Numbered from the stretch's first letter, positions 25,905 through 35,024 are shown. The stretch: 64,000 nt of DNA from CAZWKX01 sp964614095 (GCA_964614095.1 CAZTJO010000007.1:1-64000); one strand, 5' to 3'. Numbers and translations are program-made. Notes: a model not told the origin generated them from the sequence alone.

Positions 25905-25928
25905 GGCGGGGGCCTCATGGCCCCCGCC
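25905..25928. terminator. Bidirectional intrinsic-type terminator
   Basis: Perfect 10-bp stem (25905-25914 with 25919-25928) and a TCAT loop, between convergent ppdK and the GNAT/acyl-CoA synthetase gene. There is no long T-run, as is common in high-GC actinobacteria. Confidence 0.75.
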
Positions 25929-25950
25929 TCACTCCTGGTACGGCTCTTGG

Positions 25951-28683
25951 CTAGCGGCGGCTTCGCTCCGCGGCCGGGATGTCCTTGCGGCTGGGCAGCC
26001 AGCGCTGCGGCACCGGACGCACTCGCATGCGGGCATCGACCACCACCAGCCCGCTCCCCGGCTCGAGCACCTTGACCGGGTTGAGGTCGAACTCAACGAT
26101 CTCGGGCAGCTCATCAATGAGGCCGGAGAGGCGCAGCAGCGTCTCCTTGAGGGCGTCGACGTCGCCGGGCCGGCCGCCGCGGTAGCCCTCAAGAAGCCGG
26201 GCCGATTTCACCTCGCCGATCATCTCATCCACGTCGATGTCGGTGAGGGGGTGGATGCGGAAGGCAACGTCTCCGATCAACTCGACGAACAACCCGCCGA
26301 GGCCGAAGGCGACCAGAGGCCCAAACGATGGATCCTCGGTCATGCCGACAATGACCTCGTGGCCCCCCTTCACGTACTCCTGTACCAAGGCGCCCTCGGC
26401 ATCGCCGACCGCCTTGGTCACCTGGTCGAAAGCAGCACCGACGGCTTCGTCCCCATCGACGTCGAGCACGATGCCGCCCACATCCGATTTGTGGAGAGCG
26501 CTGGGCGCGATGACCTTGAGCACCACAGGGCCGCCTATCTCCTTGGCGGCGGCGACGGCATCCTTCCGGCTCTTGGCGACTCGTGAAGCGGCGTGACGGA
26601 TACCGAAGGCGCTGAGCACCTTCTCCGCCTCCTGGGGCTCCAGCCAGCCGCCGTCGGGCCCAATGCGCGCCAGCGCCTCCCAGACAGCGTCCTGGGCGGC
26701 CTCGGTTTCGGTGTCCTCGAACTCGACGATGGTGCCCTCAGGCTTGGCCCGCCACTCGGCGTACCTCACCGCACGGGCCAGGGCCCGCGCCGCCGGCTCG
26801 GGGAATCCGTACGTCGGCACATTGGTGCGATCCCGATCGGAGCAGACGGCCGCACCGGCATCCGCCTCCATGAGCACGGCCAGCATCGTCTTGCCGTTGC
26901 TGCCCTCCTCGGCCGCTTCGTGCACCGCGGCTTTCACCCCCGCCATGCCTCCCGGCGTGGTGGGGATGTAGATGACGATGACGGCGTCCAGCTCATCACT
27001 GTCGAGCATGGCCCGCAGGCAGGCTTTGTACTGCTCGGGGCCGGCCGAGGCGATCATATCCACCGGATTGCCCACCGCCGCCTCGACGGCGAGATGGCCG
27101 CGCAGGATCTTCTGGAGACCCTTGGAGAGCTCGGGCAGCTCCAGCTCCTCGGCGGCGAGGGCATCGGCGGCGAGGATGCCGGGCCCTCCTGCATTGGTGA
27201 GCACGCCGATGCGCCGCCCTTGCGGCAGCGGCTGATTGGCCAGCAGCGATGCCACCTCAAACAACTCTTCGAGAGTGTCGGTGCGGATTACGCCGGCCTG
27301 CCGGAACAGGGCCGACACCGCCACCTCCACACTGGCGAGTGCCCCGGTGTGGCTGGTCGCCGCCCGGGCGCCCGCCGAGGTGCGGCCCGACTTGACCACC
27401 ACGATCGGCTTCTTTTTGCCGATCCGCCGGGCGATGCGGGCAAAACGCCGGGGATGGCCGAAGGACTCCAAGTAGAGGAGGATGACGTCGGTGGCCGGGT
27501 CGCCCTCCCAATAGAGCAGCAGGTCGTTGCCGGAGACGTCGGCCTTGTTGCCCATCGACACAAACGATGAGATGCCGATATCGAGTTTGCGGGCGTAGTC
27601 GAGGATGGCGATGCCGAGAGCGCCACTCTGACTCGACATGGCGACGTTGCCCCGCGGCGGATACACCGGGGCGAAGGTGACGTCGAGTTTGACCGCGGGA
27701 TCGGTGTTGAGCAGGCCCATGCAGTTGGGCCCCACCATGCGCATGCCCGCCGAACGCACCTCGTCGAGCAGCTCCGTCTCGAGGCGGGTTCCTTCCTCTC
27801 CGACCTCGGAGAATCCGGCGGTGATGACAACAAGCCCTTTCACCCCCTTGGCGGCACATTCCTTCACCACGGGAAGCACGATGTGCGCCGGCACGATGAT
27901 GACGGCGAGATCGATGGGGTCCGGGATCTCGGTGACCGACTTGTAGGCCTTCACCGATCCCACCGCCTGGGCATTGGGATTCACCGGGTACACCGCCCCC
28001 GAGAAATGGGCTCCCAGCGCATTGCGCATCACCCGGCCGCCGATGGAGGCCTCCTCGCGGCTGGCACCGATGATGGCAACGCTGCGGGGATAGAACACCG
28101 GCAGCAGCGAGGCCGCCACGGCCTGCTGTTCATGCTGCGAGGAGGCCCGCTTGGCCTCGTCGGTCAGCTCAACCGGGAATTGAACGGTGTAGACACCCTC
28201 ACCCATCTCCCGGCGCAGCACGAAGCCGGACCCGCGGAAGACCCTCATCATGGGGTAGTTGTCGGGGAGCACGTAGGCCCGGAATGCATCGACGCCGTTG
28301 TTGCGGGCGTAGTTGGTCAGATGGGTCAGCAGCTGGGTTCCAATGCCGCGGCCCTGCTGGCCGTCTTCCACGGCAAAGGCGACCTCGGCCACCTGTGTGT
28401 CCTCTTCGAGACGGTCGTACCGGCCGACGGCAATGATGCGTCCGCCCTGCTCGGCGATGAAGGCCATACGGTCGTCGTAGTCCAGATTGGTGAAATAGCG
28501 AAGCTCCTCCTCCGAGAGATCGCGTTTGTGGCGGAAGAACCGGTGATAGACGCTCTCCCGGCCCATTCGGTGAAACATGTCGTGCAGGCCGTCGGCGTCC
28601 TCAGGCTTGATGGGCCGAATGTGCGCCAGGCCGCCATCACGCAGCACGACGTGAAAGTCGTAGTCGACCGGGTAAGCGGCCAC
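25951..28683 (-). CDS. GNAT acetyltransferase / NDP-forming acyl-CoA synthetase fusion
   Basis: A fusion of about 910 residues. The N-terminal GNAT domain (about residues 20-180) has the acetyl-CoA signature EDGQQGRGIGTQLL. Next come a CoA-binding Rossmann domain starting VFYPRSVAIIGASRE, a flavodoxin-like succinyl-CoA synthetase region with the phospho-His in ATSHTGALA, and a C-terminal ATP-grasp with GPVVLKVIAPSALHKSDVGG. The catalytic His appears intact, so ADP-forming acyl-CoA synthesis is possible, unlike Pat-type protein acetyltransferases with inactive synthetase domains. GTG at 28683 has AAAGGAG at five-base spacing. It may couple acetyl-CoA metabolism with protein acetylation; this is inference. 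Confidence 0.88.
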   Translation of the reverse strand: MAAYPVDYDFHVVLRDGGLAHIRPIKPEDADGLHDMFHRMGRESVYHRFFRHKRDLSEEELRYFTNLDYDDRMAFIAEQGGRIIAVGRYDRLEEDTQVAEVAFAVEDGQQGRGIGTQLLTHLTNYARNNGVDAFRAYVLPDNYPMMRVFRGSGFVLRREMGEGVYTVQFPVELTDEAKRASSQHEQQAVAASLLPVFYPRSVAIIGASREEASIGGRVMRNALGAHFSGAVYPVNPNAQAVGSVKAYKSVTEIPDPIDLAVIIVPAHIVLPVVKECAAKGVKGLVVITAGFSEVGEEGTRLETELLDEVRSAGMRMVGPNCMGLLNTDPAVKLDVTFAPVYPPRGNVAMSSQSGALGIAILDYARKLDIGISSFVSMGNKADVSGNDLLLYWEGDPATDVILLYLESFGHPRRFARIARRIGKKKPIVVVKSGRTSAGARAATSHTGALASVEVAVSALFRQAGVIRTDTLEELFEVASLLANQPLPQGRRIGVLTNAGGPGILAADALAAEELELPELSKGLQKILRGHLAVEAAVGNPVDMIASAGPEQYKACLRAMLDSDELDAVIVIYIPTTPGGMAGVKAAVHEAAEEGSNGKTMLAVLMEADAGAAVCSDRDRTNVPTYGFPEPAARALARAVRYAEWRAKPEGTIVEFEDTETEAAQDAVWEALARIGPDGGWLEPQEAEKVLSAFGIRHAASRVAKSRKDAVAAAKEIGGPVVLKVIAPSALHKSDVGGIVLDVDGDEAVGAAFDQVTKAVGDAEGALVQEYVKGGHEVIVGMTEDPSFGPLVAFGLGGLFVELIGDVAFRIHPLTDIDVDEMIGEVKSARLLEGYRGGRPGDVDALKETLLRLSGLIDELPEIVEFDLNPVKVLEPGSGLVVVDARMRVRPVPQRWLPSRKDIPAAERSRR

Positions 28684-28769
28684 AGTGTCTCCTTTATGGC
28701 GTCGCTTCGATTCTCGCACCTTGACGGCCGCTCCCGATGTCCGACCCGGGACAGGGGCCGATGCGCCGC

Positions 28770-30368
28770 TCAGGCAAGGGCCACCAGATCCAGCAGCGAT
28801 TCGTCGAAGTAGGTCGATTCGCCGTCGGGCATGAGGATGGCCCGCTCCGGCCCCAGCGCGGCGACAAAGTCAGTGTCGTGACTCACCAAGACGATGGTGC
28901 CGCCGAAGGAGTGCAGTGCTCCCAGCAGCGCCTCCTTGGCCTGAGGATCTAGGTTGTTGGTGGGCTCATCGAGCAGCAGCACGTTGTGGCGGCCCATCAC
29001 CACCTGGGCCATGGCCAGCTTGGTCTTTTCTCCTCCGGACAAGGTGCCCGCCACCTGCTCGATCTTGTCTGCGAGCAGGAAGTGCCCCAATACGGTGCGC
29101 AGAACCGAGTCGGGCTCTTCGGATACCGCGTGCATGTGCCCGAGCACGGTGGCATCGGGTTCGATGCGCTCGTGCTCCTGGGCGTAGTAGCCGATCGAGG
29201 TGCGATAGCCGGTGGTCACCCCGCCCAGATCGGGTGTCTCCTCGCCGGCCAGGATTCGCAGCAGCGTCGTTTTGCCCGCCCCGTTCAGACCCATGATCAA
29301 GAGCCGCTCACCCCGCTCCACGTGCACGTCGACGTCGACAAAAACGACGTTGTCACCGTAGGCCATGGCCAGGCCGCTGCCCTCGAGGGGGATACGCCCC
29401 GAAGCCTCCGGCTGGGGGAAACGCACCGCCACCCGCTTGCCCCGGGGCGCCACCTCCACCAGGCGCTCCTTGATCTTGTCCGCTCGGGTCAGCATGGTCA
29501 TGGCCTTGCGGGCCATCTTCTCGGTCGAGCCCTTGAACCGCGCCGCAGTGGCCTCGAGTTGGGCGATGCGCTCCTCTTGATGGCGGCGCTCCTTCACCCG
29601 CTGGGCCCGCCGCTTCTCGCGCTCGGCCAGGTAGTACGAATAGGTGCCCCGGTAAGGCTCGATGCGGGACTCCTCAAGCGCAAGCACTGTGGTGATCGAC
29701 TGGTCGAGCAGGGGCAGATCATGGCTCACCACAAGAAGCGCTCCCTGGTAGTCGCCGAGGAACGACATCAGCCACGCTTTGGCATCCAGGTCGAGGTGAT
29801 TGGTGGGCTCGTCGAGGAGAAGCACGTCGGTTTCGGCAAAAAGCACGCGGGCCAGCTCGACCCGGCGCCGCTGCCCACCAGACATCTGGGCCACCGGCTG
29901 CTGCATCTCGGCCTCGCCGATGCCCACGGCAGCACCAAAACGCCGTGCCTCGGCTTCGGCCCGGTATCCCCCGGCCACTTCAAACTCGGATTCGAGACGG
30001 GCAAAACGCCGGATCAACCTGTCACGCTCAGATCCGGTGGCCGTCTCCATCTTCCTGCGGGTCTCCTCCATACGCCGCTGGATGGAGCCGATGTGCCGAG
30101 CGGCGAGGACACGTTCCAGAGCCGTTGCCTCGGGATGATCCAGCTCGGGCAGCGCCGCCTCCTGCGACAGGTAGCCGATAACCCCGGAGCGGGCAACCGT
30201 TCCTTCCAGGGGGGCGAGGCGACCCGCCAGCGTCTGCAGGAGCGTGGTCTTGCCGGCGCCGTTGCGCCCGACGAGCCCAATCTTGTCCCCGGGATGAAGG
30301 GCAAATGAGGCATCGGCGACCAGTGTGCGAGTCCCGGCCTCGATGGTAAGGCCCTTGACGATGATCAC
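28770..30368 (-). CDS. ABC-F family ATPase
   Basis: A soluble 532-residue protein with two ABC ATPase domains and no membrane segments, typical of ABC-F factors acting on ribosomes (translation regulation or antibiotic protection). Domain 1: GRNGAGKTTLL, signature MSGGQRRRVELAR, Walker B VLLLDEPTNHLDLDAK. The charged inter-domain linker (about residues 235-300) contains EREKRRAQRVKERR. Domain 2: GLNGAGKTTLLR, SGGEKTKLAMAQ, LLLDEPTNNLDPQ. Both catalytic Glu residues are present. The subclass is uncertain. The GTG start at 30368 follows TAGGCT (30378-30383) by nine bases, suggesting a leaderless mRNA. Confidence 0.9.
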   Translation of the reverse strand: MIIVKGLTIEAGTRTLVADASFALHPGDKIGLVGRNGAGKTTLLQTLAGRLAPLEGTVARSGVIGYLSQEAALPELDHPEATALERVLAARHIGSIQRRMEETRRKMETATGSERDRLIRRFARLESEFEVAGGYRAEAEARRFGAAVGIGEAEMQQPVAQMSGGQRRRVELARVLFAETDVLLLDEPTNHLDLDAKAWLMSFLGDYQGALLVVSHDLPLLDQSITTVLALEESRIEPYRGTYSYYLAEREKRRAQRVKERRHQEERIAQLEATAARFKGSTEKMARKAMTMLTRADKIKERLVEVAPRGKRVAVRFPQPEASGRIPLEGSGLAMAYGDNVVFVDVDVHVERGERLLIMGLNGAGKTTLLRILAGEETPDLGGVTTGYRTSIGYYAQEHERIEPDATVLGHMHAVSEEPDSVLRTVLGHFLLADKIEQVAGTLSGGEKTKLAMAQVVMGRHNVLLLDEPTNNLDPQAKEALLGALHSFGGTIVLVSHDTDFVAALGPERAILMPDGESTYFDESLLDLVALA

Positions 30369-30377
30369 GAGGCGAAG

Positions 30378-30383
30378 AGCCTA
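30378..30383 (-). promoter_or_regulatory. Candidate -10 (TAGGCT) of leaderless ABC-F gene
   Basis: Minus-strand TAGGCT ends nine bases before the GTG at 30368. No Shine-Dalgarno is present. Confidence 0.4.
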
Positions 30384-30526
30384 GAGCACCGCGGGAGCTT
30401 GACGGAAGCTCAGCCGAGTAAAAGCAGCGCCACCGCCATCGTTGCCGGTCGCCGCGAGGGATTCTTCCTGCTTGATAGGGAAGACGGAGACCTGCGGGCC
30501 CTCACTGTGGGACACCGGCATCGCGC

Positions 30527-31978
30527 CTATCGCCTCCACAGATAGCGGGTGAACAGCAACAGCACGGGGAAGATCTCCAAACGGCCCAGGATCATGATGA
30601 AAGACAGCAGCCACTTGCCGCCGGTGGTGATCACCACGTAGCCCCCTCCGGGCCCGACGTTTCCAAGGCCCGGTCCCACATTGCCCAACGCCGATGCCAC
30701 CGCCGATGTCGCTGTCACCAGATCGGTGCCGGTGCCACCGACCGACTCGAGAACGGCAAGCAAGAAGGTGCCCCCGAGAAAGGCCATGATGTAGAAGAGG
30801 AAGAACGACTGGATATTGCGTACCACCGGATCCGCCACCGGCCGGCGATCCCAGCGGGTCAGCAGAACGGCATCGGGGTATACGAGCTGCTTGAGCCGAT
30901 GCGCCGACGCCTTGGTGAGCACCCCGATGCGGAACGTCTTGATGCCACCGGCGGTCGAGCCGGCCATGCCCCCGAGGAACATCAAGCCGACGGCGAGAAT
31001 CTGCAGCCCCTGGGTCCACACCGAGTAGTCGATGGTGAAGTAGCCGGTGCCGGTCACCAGAGTGACGGCAGTGAAGATGGCGTGGCGCAGATGCCGGCCC
31101 ACGCTGAGCCCGTCCACCCACAGCCCACCCACGATCAGAAGTGCCGCCGCGGCCACGATGCAGGCATAGAGGCGAAACTCGCCGCTGCGTACATAGACGG
31201 CGGGATCACGCAAGGCCCGGAAGTGAAGAGCGAACGAGGCGCCGGAGATGAACATGAAGGCGATGACAACCCACTGGGTGTAGGCACCAAAGGCGCCGAT
31301 GGAGCCCGCCTCGGTGGAGAAGCCACCGGTCGACACGGTGGTCAGGCCGTGGGCGAACGCCTCGAAAAGATCCATGTCGCCCAGCGCCAGCAGGATCACC
31401 TCGATGCCGGTGAGCGCGGCGTAGACCAGCCAGAGCCGTTTTGCGGTCTCGCGGAACCGTGGCGTCAGCCGATCCGGCTCAGGGCCCGGCGCCTCGGCGC
31501 GGGCCAGCTGCACGCCTCCGGAGCCCAGCAGAGGCAGCACGGCCACGGAGAGCACAATGATGCCCATACCCCCCACCCACTGTGTGGTCGCCCTCCACAT
31601 CAGCAGCCCATGAGAGAGCGACCCCGGATTGGCAACTACCGAAGCTCCCGTCGTCGTAAACCCGGCCGTGGCCTCAAAAAAGGCGTCGGTGACACCGCTG
31701 ATGGCGCCGGAGATCAGGTAAGGCAGCGAACCGAATGCGACAAGCACGAACCAGGCCAGCCCCACGGCGGCGAAGCCCTCCTTTGTGGTCAGCTCGCCCT
31801 GCCGCCCGAATCCCCAAGCGACGAGACCGCCGCAGCCGCAGGTGATGGCGGCCGAGGCGAACAGAGCAGCCGCCGCCAACCACTCTTGGTAGATGACCGC
31901 CGTGAGCGCGGCCGGAATCATCGAGGCGGCACCGGCCACCGCCACCACCCCCACCACGTAGGCAAGCTGCCGCGTCAT
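30527..31978 (-). CDS. trkH: Potassium uptake protein TrkH
   Basis: The membrane pore subunit of the Trk/Ktr K+ uptake system, 483 residues with about ten transmembrane helices. Selectivity-filter loops with the conserved Gly are visible: AGFTTTGAS (near residue 85), TVSTGGFS, TLVTGTGYFT and the last one around GNVGPGLGNVGP. ATG at 31978 gives the normal length; the frame extends far upstream into trkA without support. It lies 32 bases after trkA on the same strand, forming a trkA-trkH operon. Confidence 0.92.
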   Translation of the reverse strand: MTRQLAYVVGVVAVAGAASMIPAALTAVIYQEWLAAAALFASAAITCGCGGLVAWGFGRQGELTTKEGFAAVGLAWFVLVAFGSLPYLISGAISGVTDAFFEATAGFTTTGASVVANPGSLSHGLLMWRATTQWVGGMGIIVLSVAVLPLLGSGGVQLARAEAPGPEPDRLTPRFRETAKRLWLVYAALTGIEVILLALGDMDLFEAFAHGLTTVSTGGFSTEAGSIGAFGAYTQWVVIAFMFISGASFALHFRALRDPAVYVRSGEFRLYACIVAAAALLIVGGLWVDGLSVGRHLRHAIFTAVTLVTGTGYFTIDYSVWTQGLQILAVGLMFLGGMAGSTAGGIKTFRIGVLTKASAHRLKQLVYPDAVLLTRWDRRPVADPVVRNIQSFFLFYIMAFLGGTFLLAVLESVGGTGTDLVTATSAVASALGNVGPGLGNVGPGGGYVVITTGGKWLLSFIMILGRLEIFPVLLLFTRYLWRR

Positions 31979-32010
31979 CGGACGACGGCCGGTGAACTCG
32001 GCCGGCCGGC

Positions 32011-33336
32011 TCACGTGAACAGCGCCTCGACGGCGTCGATGTCCTCCCGTCCGGAGAGGACCACGATCCGATCCCCCTTCTCGATCCGCGTGCCGCCGTG
32101 GGGCACAAACGCCTCTTCGCCCCGGATGACGCCACAGATGACCGTCCCCCGCGGGGGCTGAGTCTCGGTGAGGGAGGCCCCGACGGCGGGACTCTCCGGC
32201 GCCACCTCGATCTCGATAGCCTCGGCATCGGTATCCATAAACGTCGCCACCGAGAGGATGCGATCGCGGCGCACAAAGCGCAGGATGGCATTTGCCGCCG
32301 CCACCCGCGCCGACACAACGGCGTCCACGCCGGCGTCCTTCAGCAGGCCGGCCAGCGCCCTCCTCCCGAAACGGGCGATGGTCGTCTCGGCGCCCACGGC
32401 TTTGGCAACGAGGCACGACATGAGGTTCACCTCGTCCCAGCCGCTGACACCCACAGCCACGTCGCCCCTGCCCGGCTGGAGCCGGTGCAGCACTCCGGGA
32501 TCGGTGGGATCGCCGTGGATGACCAGAGCGCGGCTGCGCCGGGCCAGCATCTCGCAGCGCTCGGCCTCACGTTCGACGATGAGAACCTCGATGCCGGCAT
32601 CGATGAGTTGCTCCGCGGCCATGATCGCGATGCGTGTGCCGCCGAGGAGCAGAGCCCGGCGCGTCCGCCCGCGGCCGAACCCGAAGAGGTTCATCGACTT
32701 CTCCACAGAGGAGGCTTCCGTCATCACGAGAACGTGATCCCCGGCATTCATCTCCAGGCTGCCGCGGCTCATCAGCAGCTCGCCGTCGCGGATCGTGGTC
32801 GCCAGCACCCAGGGCCACTCCAGCTCGGATTCCTTCAGGTTGGCGATGCGCCGGCCCGCCACCCTGGAGTTGGGCGCAACCCGGCCCCCAATGAGCACCA
32901 GGTGTCCGTCCGCAAACTCCACGTACTCCGACGCACCGGCGTGACGAACCAGAGCGACGACCTCTCGGGCGGTGGATTCGCGGGCGTCGATGACCACATC
33001 CACGCCGAGCCCCGGCGATACCTCCCGCATCTCGGTGTCTTCGACTCGCGCCACCGTACGAGCGGAACCGGAGGTACGGGCACTGTGACAAGCCATCACG
33101 TTGGCGCCGTCGTTGTCGGTGACGGCGATCACCAGATCGGCACGCTCCGACCCGGCCCGCCGCAGCACCGCGGGGCTGGCACCGTTGCCGGCAATCACCA
33201 TGACGTCGAGGCGATCCTGAACCTGGGCCGCCTTGTCCTCATCCGCCTCTATGACGACAACGTCTTGACCCTCGGCCGACAGAGTCTCGGCAAGGTAGAA
33301 GCCATCGTGTCCGGCTCCGACGATGACGATGCGCAT
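32011..33336 (-). CDS. trkA: Trk system regulatory subunit TrkA
   Basis: The cytosolic NAD(H)/nucleotide-binding gating subunit for TrkH. The 441-residue protein contains two RCK halves: Rossmann 1 starting MRIVIVGAGHDGFYLAETL with DEDKAAQVQ, followed by a TrkA_C region, then Rossmann 2 starting ALLLGGTRIAIMAAEQL (about residue 235) and a final TrkA_C domain ending RIEKGDRIVVLSG. ATG at 33336 has TACGCT (33348-33353) eleven bases upstream and no Shine-Dalgarno. Confidence 0.93.
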   Translation of the reverse strand: MRIVIVGAGHDGFYLAETLSAEGQDVVVIEADEDKAAQVQDRLDVMVIAGNGASPAVLRRAGSERADLVIAVTDNDGANVMACHSARTSGSARTVARVEDTEMREVSPGLGVDVVIDARESTAREVVALVRHAGASEYVEFADGHLVLIGGRVAPNSRVAGRRIANLKESELEWPWVLATTIRDGELLMSRGSLEMNAGDHVLVMTEASSVEKSMNLFGFGRGRTRRALLLGGTRIAIMAAEQLIDAGIEVLIVEREAERCEMLARRSRALVIHGDPTDPGVLHRLQPGRGDVAVGVSGWDEVNLMSCLVAKAVGAETTIARFGRRALAGLLKDAGVDAVVSARVAAANAILRFVRRDRILSVATFMDTDAEAIEIEVAPESPAVGASLTETQPPRGTVICGVIRGEEAFVPHGGTRIEKGDRIVVLSGREDIDAVEALFT

Positions 33337-33408
33337 TTCGGCTTCAAAGCGTAGTGCACCGCCCGCCGCCGGCCCCGCCCGGGCGACGGTCGGACGCAGC
33401 CCTCGACG

Positions 33409-34311
33409 CTAGCCGCGCATCCTGGCGCGCAGCATTCCGGTGGTGAGGTCGCGGCGAACCGACTCGACCGTCTGCATGTTGAGATCGCCTAGAGCCACCC
33501 CCCAGTGAAGCGGCGATGCCTCGCCCAATTCGAGGGCGTAGAGATAGCCGGCCAGCTGCCCCTCGCTGATGCCGGTGGGATCCACGGCTCGGGCAGAAGG
33601 GCCGGGCTCCACATGCGCCTGCCTCACCCCATCGTCCAGGTAGGCGCCGCGCATGCCGAGCGAGACCATGACCGCTCCTGCCCCCCGGGCCCGGATGGCG
33701 GCGGCGGCTGTCGCCGCCGAGGCCTCCTCATCCAGCCCGGCCAGCAGCCCCGCCTCGCCTCGGCCCAGCAGCAGCAGATCGATCCGCCCCAGTACCGGCT
33801 CCACGCGGCGGGCCTTGACCACAGAGATGGGGTCGACGATGACCCGGGCGGACCCGGCCTCCTCGATGATGCGCGCCAGTGAAGCCGCAGGGAGATTGGC
33901 GTCGAGAACCCAGGTGTCGTATGGGGCCAGGAGAGGCACCGTGCGTGCTGCCCAGGACTCGTCGAGAAGCTCGTAGATCTCCATGTCGGTGACGGCCACC
34001 ACACGGCGTTCTTCCCGGTCGACGATCTGCACATAGGTACCGGTGGGACGTCTTCCTCCGCTCAGCATCCTCGAAGTGTCCACCCCGGCGGCATGGAGCT
34101 CATCGAGCAGCAAGCGCCCTTCCGCATCCTCGCCGATGATGGAGAACAACGCCACACGGATCCCCAGGTGTCCCAGATTCCGCGCCACGTTGCACGCGGT
34201 GCCGCCGGGCACCCTTCTCACTTCGGCGGGATTGGCCCACGGCGAGACGGTGTCGCCCAGAACCCGGCCCCTCGTGTCGATGTGCGCCCCGCCTACACAG
34301 GCAATGCTCAT
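33409..34311 (-). CDS. PfkB-family kinase-like protein with altered active site
   Basis: A 300-residue ribokinase-fold protein. The N-terminal PfkB landmarks are clear: GGAHIDTRG, PGGTACNVARNLGHLG, FSIIGEDAEG and TGTYVQIVD. At the catalytic motif DTxGAGD the sequence reads DPTGISEGQLAG, so the Ala-Gly-Asp with the catalytic base becomes Ile-Ser-Glu. It might be a pseudo-kinase or use Glu. The general layout resembles pseudouridine or sugar kinases; the substrate cannot be assigned. ATG at 34311 has GGAG at five-base spacing. It is divergent from the RsbRD-like gene. Confidence 0.85.
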   Translation of the reverse strand: MSIACVGGAHIDTRGRVLGDTVSPWANPAEVRRVPGGTACNVARNLGHLGIRVALFSIIGEDAEGRLLLDELHAAGVDTSRMLSGGRRPTGTYVQIVDREERRVVAVTDMEIYELLDESWAARTVPLLAPYDTWVLDANLPAASLARIIEEAGSARVIVDPISVVKARRVEPVLGRIDLLLLGRGEAGLLAGLDEEASAATAAAAIRARGAGAVMVSLGMRGAYLDDGVRQAHVEPGPSARAVDPTGISEGQLAGYLYALELGEASPLHWGVALGDLNMQTVESVRRDLTTGMLRARMRG

Positions 34312-34428
34312 GCCCTCTCCGACCGACGGTTGGAGCCGACTCTAGAGGCCGCGGACGCCGATGGCGGCCAGCACCGGCGAGCCCCCGGCGCGTACAGTTG
34401 AGAGAACACACGCCGGGGAGAGCTGAGA

Positions 34429-34884
34429 ATGGTCGAACCGCTATGTCGAAGGCTCCTCGATCTCATCGAGACAAACGCGGAGCAACTCACCGAGGCCTGG
34501 CTTGCCGATATCAAGAAGCGGCCGGAGACGAAGACGTACCACTCATACGATCACGACGAGCTCTACCGGCGCTGTTTCTCGGTCTACAGCCAGCTCAACC
34601 AGTGGATTTGTGAGAAAACGACAAAGGCCGACGTCGCTCGGCACTACAGCGCGTTGGGACGTCAACGGTTCAAGGAGGGTTTTGCGCTTTCCGAAGTTCT
34701 GCAGGCCCTGATCCTGACCCGCCGCCATCTGTGGGTGCTGGTGCGGCAGCGGGGCCTCCTCGACACCGCCCTTGCCATGCACCAGGCCCTCAATCTCAGC
34801 GACCGGACCATCCTCTTTTTCGATCGGGCGGCCCACGCCATCGCCGTCGGGTACGAGGAAGCAATGGCAGCAGAAGCCGACTGA
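34429..34884 (+). CDS. RsbRD N-terminal-domain-like helical protein
   Basis: A small 151-residue all-helical protein without membrane segments. It resembles the RsbRD_N domain, which sits in front of STAS or kinase domains in stress-signalling proteins: the start LLDLIETNAEQLTEAWLADI, a middle YSALGRQRFKEGFALSEVLQALILTRRHLW, and a C-terminal helix. Here the domain stands alone. Shine-Dalgarno GGGGAG lies eight bases before the ATG, and TACAGT at 34393-34398 could be a -10. A partner protein is likely but not identifiable from context. Confidence 0.65.
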   Translation: MVEPLCRRLLDLIETNAEQLTEAWLADIKKRPETKTYHSYDHDELYRRCFSVYSQLNQWICEKTTKADVARHYSALGRQRFKEGFALSEVLQALILTRRHLWVLVRQRGLLDTALAMHQALNLSDRTILFFDRAAHAIAVGYEEAMAAEAD

Positions 34885-34890
34885 CCCCGG

Positions 34891-34978
34891 TGCCCGGGGC
34901 AGGATTCGAACCTGCACGCCCCCATCAGGGGACAGCGGAGTTTAAGTCCGCTGCGGCTGCCGATTTCGCCACCCGGGC
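34891..34978 (-). tRNA. tRNA-Leu (anticodon TAA)
   Basis: An 88-base class II tRNA. The acceptor stem GCCCGGG (5' end at 34978) pairs with CCCGGGC ending at 34892. The anticodon stem GCGGA/TCCGC closes the loop CTTAAAC, giving anticodon TAA. A long variable arm is present (GTCCCCTGATGGGGGC region), and the T-arm has GGTTCGAATCC. CCA is not encoded. It lies six bases after the convergent RsbRD-like gene. Confidence 0.95.
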
Positions 34979-35010
34979 TGCGCCGGTGAGCCTATCGGCT
35001 GGCAGGCCCG

Positions 35011-35016
35011 TAGTCT
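35011..35016 (+). promoter_or_regulatory. Candidate -10 (TAGTCT) of leaderless GNAT gene
   Basis: TAGTCT is eight bases before the ATG at 35025, with no Shine-Dalgarno in between. Confidence 0.45.
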
Positions 35017-35024
35017 TGCGGGCA

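Noticed and set aside
33337..33408. Possible c-di-AMP (ydaO) riboswitch in front of trkA
   Set aside because: The gap is 72 bases, shorter than the riboswitch, and holds no conserved core; TACGCT suggests a leaderless mRNA instead.
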